DNA of 64,000 nt from Cycas panzhihuaensis (taxonomy: Eukaryota > Cycadophyta). The DNA is taken from assembly GCA_023213395.1 (NCBI GenBank), contig CM041465.1:73105741-73169740 (forward strand). The letters are read 5' to 3'. The translations under genes were made by a program, and so were the position numbers. The notes below the pieces were generated by a model, which worked only from the letters and a program-made list of their open reading frames with translations, had not been told where the DNA came from and made no database searches. Within the stretch, counting starts at the first letter, position 1, and every line of letters begins with the position of its first letter. This document shows, in pieces, positions 22,699 through 33,185 of this stretch.

Positions 22699-23811
22699 CA
22701 CCGTAGAGGTGCATTTAATGCTACACATGGCTATACGCATAGTGGTCATATGGCTTACTGTGTATACAGTCCATACAGGCAACCATGAATGCATCTAGAA
22801 ATCTAATTCAGACTATTTATAGTCATTTTTTATGCATGTTGATGATGTTGGGCATGCTACATAGTTAACTCATATGAGTGGTGATGCATGGTTGCATGAA
22901 TATATGAACTGAGCATTAAATGCGTGCTAGAATAAAAGAAAAACAATGGCTGGAAATTAAGTATAAGAAATAAAGGCATTAATTGCATACATAACTTGGC
23001 GATGTATATGGCAAAGTAATTAATATTTCATGAAATCATATGTTGATGTTGCCATATTGATTTATGTCGCAACAATACATATGGCAGTGTGTTATGGTGA
23101 ATGGCACCATTACTGATATGATGATTCATAAGTGAATGTCTACCATATTATTAATAATATGTGATGTGGCTTGAAACTGTTGTTATGATGCCATGATGAA
23201 TTACGATGTTTGTATTAAATGCAAATCATAGAAAATGGATGCTTTTCATGCTTGCAATACAATGAATATGAGAATGTAAAATAATTTATATCATTAGTGA
23301 TTACTAATACCATGGTAAATGAATGAGGATGTGTAATGCAAGATCATACACTTTAAAACAAATAAGATCAATTCCCAAACCTTCCAATAGTAAGACCATG
23401 GAATGGACCCAAATACTTCAAATCATTGTTTATTCAAGTGCATATAGTATTTGAAGGCCAAATGCATTGAGTGTCTAGTAGAATAAGCCACCAGCATTTG
23501 TTGTTAGGTATCTGACGATAAGCGGCTTCATGAGCATTGGTTGCCATAAAGTGGGTTCACCCTCTTTGGAAAGGAATGAGCATATTGATTGTGATGTAAC
23601 TAGAGACTAAGGTGATGTAACGAACCATTACACCAAAACCTCGAGGTGTTAGTGAAGACCACCCAAGTGTATAATATTACCTCCCCCACAAGGCATCGAC
23701 ATCCCGGTGACCCACTCCCGGTAATTTTGCACCTCATCGGGCCCCAGGCGAACACTGCTATGTCGACGTTCTACCGAGGTCGTCCCCTCTGATAACTGAA
23801 CCTGTGACCTT
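22699..23811. other. Unassigned sequence right of element B
   Basis: No ORF with recognisable motifs. The first 100 bp resemble 12113-12180 left of B. The section 23640-23811 is more GC-rich and lies next to a primer-site-like word at 23812-23824, so it could be the leader of an undefined LTR element (P) on the minus strand. Confidence 0.4.
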
Positions 23812-23824
23812 GGCTCTAATACCA
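23812..23824 (-). other. Possible primer binding site of element P
   Basis: The minus strand reads TGGTATTAGAGCC, one base from the initiator Met-tRNA complement, two bases from a possible LTR end (TGTAGCAG on the plus strand). It has the right form for an LTR element, but no second LTR or pol was found for it. Confidence 0.5.
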
Positions 23825-23826
23825 CT

Positions 23827-24189
23827 TGTAGCAGAAGCTTTTAACTTAATTCAAAAATAACACAAAGATTCACAGATACTGGTCTAATATAGGCTCAAAC
23901 AGATCTCCTCAATCTCAAATAATAATGAATATTGGAAATTCACCATAAAACACCGAAATAAAATAATGGAAATAGTATAAATAAAGGTAAATATATTGTC
24001 CAAAATAATATTAAAAAGTCCAAAAATATATAACAAAATATCCTTACTGAGTGCTTGCCCTTCAAGGCGAGAATCCTCCAAATATCTCAGGCCAAAAGGC
24101 CAAGCCAACTATAGCCCTAGAGCCGAAAATGTAGAAGAGATCCAACCGAAGTGATGATCCAAAATGAGGCCTTTGATCGCTATTTATAG
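23827..24189 (-). repeat. Possible 5' LTR of element P (right end unknown)
   Basis: It begins TGTAGCAGAAGC next to the primer-site-like word. On the minus strand a TATA box CTATAAATAG lies at about 24180-24189, roughly 360 bp upstream of the primer site, which is the spacing expected of an LTR promoter. The outer end lies somewhere to the right; no partner copy is visible. The following stretch, 24190-24926, holds nothing I recognise. Confidence 0.4.
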
Positions 24190-24931
24190 TGGTCAATTAT
24201 TATCCTGTTTGAAGTCGGCCAGAATTTGGATAGTTCACTGAGAGTGAACTATTAATGAAGTCAGCCAAAAAACTAGCTTACTGGTCGTCTAATATTCCTG
24301 TGCTCAATTCTGGGGTTTAAGTTGGCTGACAGGCCCCTAAAGAGAGGGTTTTCCTGGAATGCATCAGGTGATCAATGTAAGAAATAACTAACTCTTTTGA
24401 TCTATGGTCTAGAGGGGTAATTGAGTTCACACTAATAAACCACACTCACTTGATGGGTCAAGAAGTGGAAGGCACCCTTGAGGAAGAGTCCTCTAAAACA
24501 AATAACCAGTTATCCACCTAAATGGTGCATTGAATAAAGGCTAAACAAGTGCCATTAAGTTCTTCCAAAATAAAACCACATTATATGAAAATACCTTCCC
24601 TATCATTGGAACTTAGTTGGAATTGCTATTCAATTAATTAGTTAGAACCCCCTTGTGTGTCGAGAGGAATTACAGAATATTAAAGACCCATGTGTTGGGC
24701 AATGGCAAGAAAAGATTCCAAGGCACTAGAGAAAAGCAATCATCATTTGTCAGTATTTCTTAAAGTGTCCAAAAATGAGACATGGACACCATTCTTCTAT
24801 TTGATGTGTAGTAGCACCACCTCATGAAGGCCACTGCAAAGGGAAGATGTGTTTAAAGCATGGTTCTAGCTTTAGGTTAGGGGCAATGCATATGAAAACG
24901 CCTCAAGGGGGGTATAATCACATGTTGGTTT

Positions 24932-25228
24932 TGTTAAAACATGGATATCAAATCTTCTATATCATATTCAAAGGAGATGAGTACATATTTATAATTGTGT
25001 CTACATCTAACTCCTCCAACCATAACTGGCAACCGCTTTACCTACCGATTAGGTGTTACATATAAAAATGTGCATAAGCACACTTAATGACTTAAGACAA
25101 CACCCCTATTAGACCTTTGATAATAATACTAATCTATAGACCATGACACAATACCCCTTTAGGACTACAACATTAATAACCTTTAGACATAATATTCTCC
25201 TAGACACATTAAACATTATCTCTTAACA
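24932..25228 (-). repeat. 3' LTR of element G (297 bp) with polypurine tract
   Basis: It runs from TGTTAAAACATGG to TATCTCTTAACA. The adjoining CCCTCCCTTAATGTTT gives AAACATTAAGGGAGGG as polypurine tract on the minus strand. The partner 29650-29963 is longer mainly by about 17 bp near the outer end. Confidence 0.93.
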
Positions 25229-25278
25229 CCCTCCCTTAATGTTTAATGTCAAGACAACAAAAGACTAAATAATAAAGA

Positions 25279-26044
25279 CTAACATAACATCATGACACTA
25301 AGGACTAACAAACGACTGACACATGACTTGACATGAGACATTGCTTTGAACTTGCAACGCTTGAATCTTAGTATCTTCCTGAAGACAATGTCAAGAGCTC
25401 TATCTTCGTCTTTAATTGATTCTTGAATGCAACAATAGTTTCTGATATGCTCTTTATTCTTATGTAACATTTTTGTTGAATCACCTATTCCATCATCTCC
25501 CGTTCTTTGAATTTTGAGTTGCCTTAAGTTAGTGGTTGCAATTATGTCTGAGAGACCATATTCCAAGTGTGATCCCTTTTGATGATCATTAACTCCAAAA
25601 TCAAAAGTGAAAAGATATGATATGGACTTCAACATTTCCTCGAAAAAGAATACAAAAGATTTTTCCTTATTTACTTTCAAACCAACAAGTATTGACTTCT
25701 TTAGATATGTTGAATCTTCAAAAATAAACTAGAAAAAGGTCTCTTGAAGAAAAAAGATGGATGACGATTTCTTCTTTGTTATCATAAGTACCAGTACTAG
25801 TCCTAATTCAACAAAATTCTTAGTTAACAATTTTGTCTCCTTTTCACCAACCAAGGAAGGTGTTGATAACTTGAACACAAAAAAGATTTCTATCACTTAT
25901 CACAAGCACAAGCTTTCTAGTAACTGTTATGGTCACATAAAAACAATATGCCACCATAACATGATTCAACTTCATTATTGAACAACCTATCAAAATCATA
26001 CAACAATTTGTGTAAACATATTTCATTATAAAATCTTGGCCAAG
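25279..26044 (-). pseudogene. Element G, 3' part of the second coding region (conserved with J)
   Basis: This continues the coding strand downstream of the stop at 26045. It is broken by stops, but pieces align with J: MILIG...MKLNHV and CFYVTI here against FWIGYLTMKVNQ and HVCISI in J. Near the end, DEDRALDIVF...RFKRCKFK matches DQDHAQDTVF...RSRRWRFK in J at the same distance from the polypurine tract. The open section 25279-25680 encodes 133 residues with a basic C-terminal half. I do not recognise the family. Similarity to J suggests the whole region was once translated. Confidence 0.6.
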
Positions 26045-27154
26045 CTACATTTCAGTTACTGCTAAAATATCCTTCCTTTCTTCAAAAGAATTTTCTAGTG
26101 CCTTTGCTAGATATGCTAGAACAATCTGAACAGAGAATGTTGCCATATCAAATGATGCCATAAACAACTCTGTGTACAAACATACAACTGTATGACTTGA
26201 TATCAGTTGAAATTTAGCAACAATTCTGTCAAGAGAAATTATGACAATAATATCCAAATTTTCCATTAAGGCAATTGTGTCTCCATATTGTATCACCTGT
26301 GAAAAAGACTGTCTAAAACCAACTTTAGATTTTTCATGCTTATAGGTTATTTCAAAGTTAAGCTCCATCTTCTCAACAACCTGTAATATAGTATTCTTTG
26401 GCAAAGTGTTATAACCCAAGATGTTAGAAGGAAATATAGATGAGGGTATTTTGATAAGTCCCTTCTTAGTCTTCAGTTCTTCATATTCTTCTTCTTTCTT
26501 AGATTCTAAACAATGATCTAGAATCAAATCACTAGACTCGTTTGTCACTTTAATGGACTCGTTAATAAGTTCATCATAACCAACCCGATTTCTTGCATTT
26601 GCCATTTTGGCTTTCCTTTACAACTTCTTTTTCTGATTCTTGGTTAGGTTGTTGTACATAACTTGTTCTTTAAGAGAAACTTTTCCTTTTGCATCTTCTG
26701 TAAGTTGTTCAGCATCAATAACACTTCCTTCATCCTTTTTACTTGTATCATAAAAACTAAATGCCTTTTTAACAATCTCTTGTAACTCTTCGGGAGTCTT
26801 TTCATACACATCCTTCAAAAGGTTCTAGGCTTCTTTAGCAATACCAACATTATGAATTGTAGGGATGAGAAAATGGTAGAAAGAAGGAAGTTCACCTTTA
26901 TTTACTACAATAAGCATAACATCAATTGTTGTTCTTTTCTTCTTCCTAAATCTTTCTTCTCCTTCTACATCAATTGAGGCATCATATTCATCAGTGATAA
27001 TTTCCCATAACCTTTTGTACATAAATATACTTTCCACTTTGAATGCCCAACATAGATAATTTGTTCCTGTGTACTTAGGTATGGTAAAAGAAAGGTTTGT
27101 TAAGTAGTACTCATTCTTTTCATATACAAAAATGATGATGTCACTCAACTCCAT
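26045..27154 (-). pseudogene. Element G gag-like ORF fused to novel conserved region (about 370 codons, two in-frame stops)
   Basis: One frame runs from ATG at 27154 (MELSDIIIFVYEKNEY) to 26045, with stops only at 26825-26827 and 26618-26620. Residues about 25-60 carry TGTNYLCWAFKVESIF and KRLWEII, the pattern of a copia Gag N-terminal domain. No CCHC knuckle follows. Instead a Lys/Glu-rich middle leads into a region of about 190 residues with GD, VIISLDRIV, QLISSHTVVCLY and ALENSF. Element J has GD, VILVCVDRMV, QLVTGHTVICMY and ALESCF in the same order. I know no retrotransposon domain with this pattern. It may be a capsid extension or an acquired protein. Confidence 0.7.
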
Positions 27155-29637
27155 GACTGTAAGAATGTATTGATCAAGAGTGCATCACACAAGATTCATC
27201 CATCCAATTCAAACTGAAATAACTCTATCAAATCAGCAACAAAATACCTTAAATCACACTCTAGGCTCTAGTACTTTGAATGAGGATTTCAACAATTCAG
27301 ACGGTTTGAAAATCGGATGCCCAATGAAAGAGATATTGCAAAACTTGTAAAGTGACCCTCTTATGAAAAACCAATTAAGATCATTAAGGCGTTATCCCTT
27401 TGAATAGGTTAGTAACAGGTCACATTAAGACTGCATAAGACCAAGGGCTTATCCTCTAGAAGGCTTAGCAGACTTCAAAATATATCCAATCTTGTCAAAT
27501 CCTTTTTTGACTTTGCAAAAATAATCAAATCTGCCTTACTCCTATTTCACGTTCGCAGAATTCAAAATGTGTTCCAATTTGATTAAATTTGTCTCATGAC
27601 TTAGAAAAAATAATAACCCTAAAAAAAAACCTCTGCATCTATAAAATCTCCATTGATCTCATTTGCGGGACTCTCTTTTCCTCGTAGGACAAATCCAAGC
27701 ACCTTTCGTATTATCAATGAGCGCATCTCCTTCCTTTCGTATGGGATCACGATTGTATTCTTTGTGTCATTTTTGTTTGTGGGCATCTTTTTCACAGTGG
27801 CATCATCTGGCTGCTCCAGTGCTTGAGATCTTAGATCATTGCAATTGGTCTTATAGCCTACATGCATGCATATAATATATGAGGATGGAGACTGCATGAT
27901 AGTTATATACCAGAGACAAAGCAGAAACGAAGAATGCGACCAATAATTTACATACAAATCTCCTGCTTCTATATACAACCCTAAGGGTTGTGGAAACCCC
28001 AACGGTAGACTCCAGAATTCACCCTCTAAAGTCACAATAATATACTAAGCGAAGATAAAGCCCTTGTATGAAGCCTCGATTCTGAGCGAGAACGGCTAAG
28101 GATCTATCTCATCAATGGCTGGTCACTATCTCTATGATGATTCGCCTCTCTTCATGGGCGCACCATTTGCATGTTTGTGGCTTCAATGCTCTGCGTTATT
28201 CCTGCAATTTTCTTCTGGTTTTCTTCTGTATGTTGTTCTGGGGCTAACGAACAATGGCTATTCTTTTATTGTGCTTCACGACTGAGTAGGTGCGTGCGCC
28301 CTCATCCTCTTTGCAGTTGGGTATGTACTATGAACAAGCACCTTTCGTGTTATCAATGAGCGCATCCCCTTCCTTTCGTGTGGGATCACAATTGTATTCT
28401 TTGTGTCATTTTTGTTTGCAGGCATCTTTTTCACAGTGGCATCATCTAGCTGCTCCAATGCTTGAGATCTTAAGTCATTGCAATTGGTCTTACAGCTTAC
28501 ATGCATGCAGACAATATATGAGGATGGAGACTGCGTGATAATTATATACCAGAGACAAAGCAAAAATGAAGAACGTGACCAATAATTTACATACAAATCT
28601 CCCACTTCCATATGCAACCCTAAGGGTTGTGGAAACCCCAATGATAGACTCCAAAATTCACCCTTTGATATCGCAAGAATACACTAAGCAAAGACAAAGC
28701 CCTTGTATGAAGCCTCGATTCTAAGCGAGAATGACTAAGGATCTGTCTCATCAATGGCCGGTCACTATCTCTATGATGATTCGCTTCTCTTCGTGGGTGC
28801 GCCATTCACATGTCTGTGGCTTCAATGCTCTGTGTTATTCCTGCAATTTTCTTCTAGTTTTCTTCTGTATGGTGTTCTGAGGCTAACGAATAATGGTTAT
28901 TCTTTTATTGTGCTTCATGACTGAGCACGTACATGCGCCCCCATCCTCTTTGCAGGTGGCTATGTACTATGAACAAGCGGGTGATTCTCTTCACCACATT
29001 GATCAGTTGTCTTCGTACAGTTGGATAACCATTCTTTAGGCTTTCATTTCATGGGTCTCTGCATCTGAGTAGGCATACAATTATTACTCCTTTATATAGT
29101 CACCAGTTGCATACATTGTAGCTAGAGTTTCATTTATCACAACATGGCAGACATATCACAATTCTTTGAATGTACTTCTCACATAGCACTGATAAATCGC
29201 AGATTTGAAGATAATGCCCAACAAATCTTTATGCAGAAAAATGCACATTCAACTGCTCAATAATTACGATGGCAGATAAAATAAATGACTCTGACTTGAC
29301 ATGTAGAGTTCTTCATAGCAGTATGCTATCGACCCATTCACGCAAACCAGTAAATCAACGACCTGGAAATTCTCAGGTAGCATGCAAACCAACTTACTCT
29401 ACTATCTCTTCTATATACAGGCAGAACAGAAACCACCATAGGTCAATTTAGGGATTCAACTCGACATAGGATCAAATGGTCTCAAATAGTTTTGAAAGCA
29501 CTAGTAGAGCACCAAAGAACAATAGGGATAAATCTCACCATGACAAACAAAACTAAGGACCATGAACCAACAAACTTCATGACCATGCTTCACAACTGAA
29601 CATCATAAAACAACTTCACTGGCAACCGATACAGCTT
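27155..29637 (-). other. Leader of element G
   Basis: 2.5 kb between primer site and the gag-like ORF. It contains the tandem duplication listed separately and no gene I can support. ORFs occur on both strands within the duplication but lack known motifs and break between the two copies. Confidence 0.6.
27700..28977. repeat. 639-bp tandem duplication inside element G
   Basis: The copies at about 27700-28338 and 28339-28977 are colinear with an exact 639-base offset (CACCTTTCGT at the start, GTACTATGAACAAG at the end of each). They differ by scattered substitutions, so the duplication is not recent. The unit includes CCCTAAGGGTTGTGGAAACCCC and a pyrimidine-rich segment. Confidence 0.88.
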
Positions 29638-29649
29638 GCTCTGATACCA
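29638..29649 (-). other. Primer binding site of element G
   Basis: The minus strand reads TGGTATCAGAGC immediately inside the 5' LTR: the same primer tRNA as the autonomous copia elements here. Confidence 0.9.
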
Positions 29650-29963
29650 TGTTAAAACATGGATATCAAATCTTCTATATCATATTGAAAGGAGATGAGT
29701 ACATATTTATAATTGTGTCTACCTCTAACTCATCCAACCATAATTGGCAACCGCTTCACCTACCGATTAGGCATTACATATAAAGATGTGCATAAGCACG
29801 CTTAATGACTTAACACAATACCCTTATTGGACCTTTGACAATAATACTAATCTATAGACCATGACACAATACCCCTTTAGGACTACAACATTAATAACCC
29901 TTAGACATAATATTCTCCTAGACACATTAAACATTTATACACATTCAACATTATCTCTTAACA
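29650..29963 (-). repeat. 5' LTR of element G (314 bp)
   Basis: It is homologous to 24932-25228 with roughly a dozen substitutions by eye. The minus strand has a TATA-like TATAAATATG segment. It is followed by the GGTTT duplication. Confidence 0.93.
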
Positions 29964-29968
29964 GGTTT

Positions 29969-32470
29969 CTCATTTTGAATTAATTCATAAGTCAACACAT
30001 TTCTCCTTTGAACTCGAGATAAATAATCCTTTGATATAATACTAACAATAATGGCAAAATAAGGTAAGGGGAGTATGGTCTTGTGATAGAAATGGTTTGT
30101 ATGAAGCTTGCATAGTGGGAAAGCAACACTAGGAAAATTTTGAGAAAGGCAAAGCTTGGAGAGCACAGGAAAAGCTAGGCCTAGTCCACTTAGATATCTA
30201 TGCTCTACTGCCAATCACATCACTTGGAGGTGCAAAATATTTTCTCAACTTCAATGGTGATTTCTCCAAAAACGTTTGGGTTTATCCCATAAACAAGAAG
30301 TCCTAGACTTTTGACATTTTTAGGGAATTCAAGAAGCAAATAAACAATAAATGTGGTTAGAGGTTGAAAATTCTCAGATCAGATGATGGGGGAGAATAAA
30401 CCTCCAAAATTTTCAAACAATATTGTAAGAATCATGGTATCCAAAAGTAGTTTAACACCTATGCATACATCACAATAAAATAGAGTCATAGCAAGGATGG
30501 ATAAGACTTCATTAGAAAAAGCCAAGTCCATGATAAAAGGGAAAAACTTATCTAAATCTTCTTGGGCAGAGGCTATATACACAACAACCTATATAACAAA
30601 TAGAAGTTACACAAAGGCAATCTAGGATGTCACATTATAGAAAGCAAAATCAGGCAAAAAGCCAACTGTGAGCCATCTGAGAATCTTTGGGCGCATGACA
30701 TAAATGCATGTTCCAAAGTAGAAATAATAAAAATTTCAAGTGTATATTCATTGAGTATAGCAAAGAGAGCAAAGCATAACGGGTATACAAGCTAAAGACT
30801 AGAAAGGTGCATACAACTCACATTGTCATCTTTGAAGAAGGTGATAAGGAGACTAACCTAGGTTCTTTACAAATCACGTAGGATAAGAGAAAGCAGATCA
30901 AAGAACAACCAAAGTGTAGGTCTTCAAGGGAGGTTGTCATGCCAAACACAAAACCAATCAACACACTAACTAAAGTTGATAAAGATGAGGAATATGAAGA
31001 TACTCAATATAAAGAATCATAGCTTGAGATCATTCCTCAAACAAAAATGTTGCCTAAATGGTATATAAAAACTATCTACTAATACTCAATTACCCAAGAC
31101 TAAAGGAAAAAAGAAATAAAAGATGAAACCAAAATCGATCAATTTTGCTCTTATGGCACAAGTGCTCAATGCAAATGAGTCTTCCGCTTTCAAGGAGGTG
31201 AGCTAGGAGCAAAGGTGGAAAGCTACTATGAATGTTCAAATTCAAGGAGCAGGACTTGGGACTTGGTTGAATTGCCAACAAGCAAGCAAGCAATTGGTTA
31301 TAGATGGACTTATAAGTGATAGCTCAATTTATAAATATAAATCTAGGTTGGAAGCAAAAGGCTCCAAGCAGAAAGGAAGTATTAATCACTAGGAAACATT
31401 TTCTCCAATAGCGAAGATGATGATAGTTAGGACCATACTAGCAATAGTTGCCTAGTTCAAATGGCAATTATACCAACTTGATGTCAAAAGTGCTTTCCTC
31501 AATGAAAATTTGATAGAGGAAGTCTACATAGAAGAACCAATTGGATATGTGAGGAAAGAAAAGAACACCTAGTATATCACTTGAAGAAAGCCTTGTATAT
31601 CTTGAAGCAATATCCTAGAGATTCAAGATCAATGAATGCTTTCAAAATAATGGGTTTGGAAGATTGCCAGCTAATCCAAACCTATATATCAAAGTTCAAG
31701 GTGGAAGATTTACTACCTTCATGTTACTATATGTAGATGATTTGGTCATAACAAGTAATGATATCTCAATGGTCGAAGACCTAAAGGAGGATCTCAAAAA
31801 TAACTTTGAGATGGAAGATCTTAGACTACTCCACTACTTTCTCAAAGTAGAAGTTTGGCAGAAGCCTAGCAAGATATTCATTGTTTCACAGGTTAAGTAT
31901 AATTGGGAGATTCTGAAGAAATTTATAATAGAGGATTGTAAACTTGCACCTACCCTAATGGAGACAAGTACAAAACTATAACCTTGGGAGGATGAAAAAT
32001 AGGTAGATGGCACACTATATGGGCAAAAAATCGCAGGTAGTCTTATTTGTCTAAGTACAATTTGGTCAAATATCACCTTTGCAATTAGGTTTCATGGTTC
32101 GTGATAGAGCCAAAGTAGAGCCACTAAAAAGCTATGAAGAAGATCTTAAGATACTTAGAAGGAACTCTGTAGTATAGTCTAGAATTTGTCCAACAACTTC
32201 TTCCTGTTGGAAGGGTATTCAAATTCTAATTGGGTCAGATGCATCAACAAGAGAAGGTCTACATCAAGATACTATTTCAATCTCAGATCTCTTCTTGTCA
32301 CATGGAGTAGCAAGAAGTAGCCTATATGTGCTTGTAAGTTTGCACCAATTTCTAAAGTTATTTCAAACAATGCAATTGAGATTAAAGAACAACCAAAAGA
32401 AGAACGATCACGATCATCAATATGTTGATCACGATCACGGTATGGCAATCGATAGTGTAGTGAGTGCAAC
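29969..32470 (+). pseudogene. Element H: copia integrase, RT and RNase H remnant
   Basis: A heavily decayed copia pol. Integrase is near 30150-30430 (WRAQEKLGLVHLDIYALL; NFNGDFSKNVWVYP; RSDDGGE), and the integrase C-terminal part and linker reach about 31090. RT covers 31190-31990 (QLDVKSAFLNENLIEEVYI; LLYVDDLVIT near 31725; a 105-codon open piece at 31664-31981). RNase H runs to about 32320 (SNWVRCINKRRSTSRYYF; VTWSSKK), where similarity ends. Gag and protease are missing. Element G lies directly to the left, but I found no H coding sequence on G's far side, so G may have landed at the edge of H. Confidence 0.85.
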
Positions 32471-32833
32471 CAACAATTATTGTCAACCTAGTCCATTCGT
32501 GTTTATGATATAACTCATGTAAACAAGTGGATAGTTATGAGTTAGTTAATAATTAGTTGGGAAATAGCTAGGAAAAAAAAGTATAAAAAGGGCATTGATA
32601 TACAAGTGAGGGGGGCATGTTTGGGGACATGCTTTTGCTATTGAAGTCATTTATTCTCTTTCTTCATTGTATGTCTCATTAGGTGTCAGTTCGAAGGCTC
32701 TTGATCTATTGGACTTTGGGCCTGCATCCAACCCTTCCCAAGTTGGTGCAATCTCCTTCTTGGTAATAAATATGGTTTTGCCTCATATCTCGGTGTAATT
32801 TAGTGTTATTGCATGTCAGTATTCCTTTGTGTC
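32471..32833 (+). other. Possible 3' LTR remnant of element H
   Basis: The stretch between the RNase H remnant and element D has an LTR-like order: TGTAAACAAGTGG near 32518, a purine-rich run, then a TATA box TATAAAAAG at 32582-32590. No partner LTR is in the window, so this is an inference from position and promoter-like sequence. Confidence 0.3.
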
Positions 32834-32838
32834 CCTTA

Positions 32839-33185
32839 TGTTAGTGTGGCAGTTAATTATTAAGCCACTTAATTAATGTTAATGTGATTTAATTAGGTGA
32901 AAGGGTGTGAACCAAAAGGTGTGATTTATTCGAATGGTCACAACCCTAATCGGGTGACACCTCTTAGAGAGTATAAAAGCCTTGAGGCCTTGTATATTCA
33001 CATCCAAGTATTCATTGTGTAACATCAAGGATCCTCTTTGTGGTGGGTTTTCCCCGAAAGGGTTTCCCACGTAAATACCTGTGTACTGTGCATTTGTTTT
33101 CTGTATTTTCACTTTGTTGCTTGCTGTGTATGGTTAAAGATCCTGCGTATGGGAACATCAATGTATGATTTCATGTTCCCGAACA
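32839..33185 (+). repeat. 5' LTR of element D (347 bp)
   Basis: It starts TGTTAGTGTGGCAG and ends TGTTCCCGAACA. TATA box TATAAAAG at about 32972-32979. It matches 38763-39085, which lacks about 24 bp near its 3' end. Confidence 0.94.

Larger units (their letters stand above)
24932..29963 (-). mobile_element. Element G: non-autonomous LTR retrotransposon with gag-like ORF and novel second region
   Basis: Its LTRs are 297 and 314 bp with an exact target duplication GGTTT (24927-24931 and 29964-29968). Reading right to left: 5' LTR, primer site, 2.5-kb leader with a 639-bp tandem duplication, a gag-like ORF continuing into a region similar to J, polypurine tract, 3' LTR. No protease, integrase, RT or RNase H motif is visible in either strand of the interior. 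It is related to J through the ORF, LTR ends and polypurine tract. Confidence 0.9.

Noticed and set aside
23640-23826. Possible 5S rRNA-bearing TRIM (Cassandra-like) or tRNA-derived SINE
   Set aside because: The segment is GC-rich next to a primer site, but I could not match 5S internal promoter sequence or tRNA A and B boxes.
28171-28359. Short ORF with a signal-peptide-like start in the G leader
   Set aside because: The second copy of the 639-bp duplication does not keep the frame, so there is no sign of selection.
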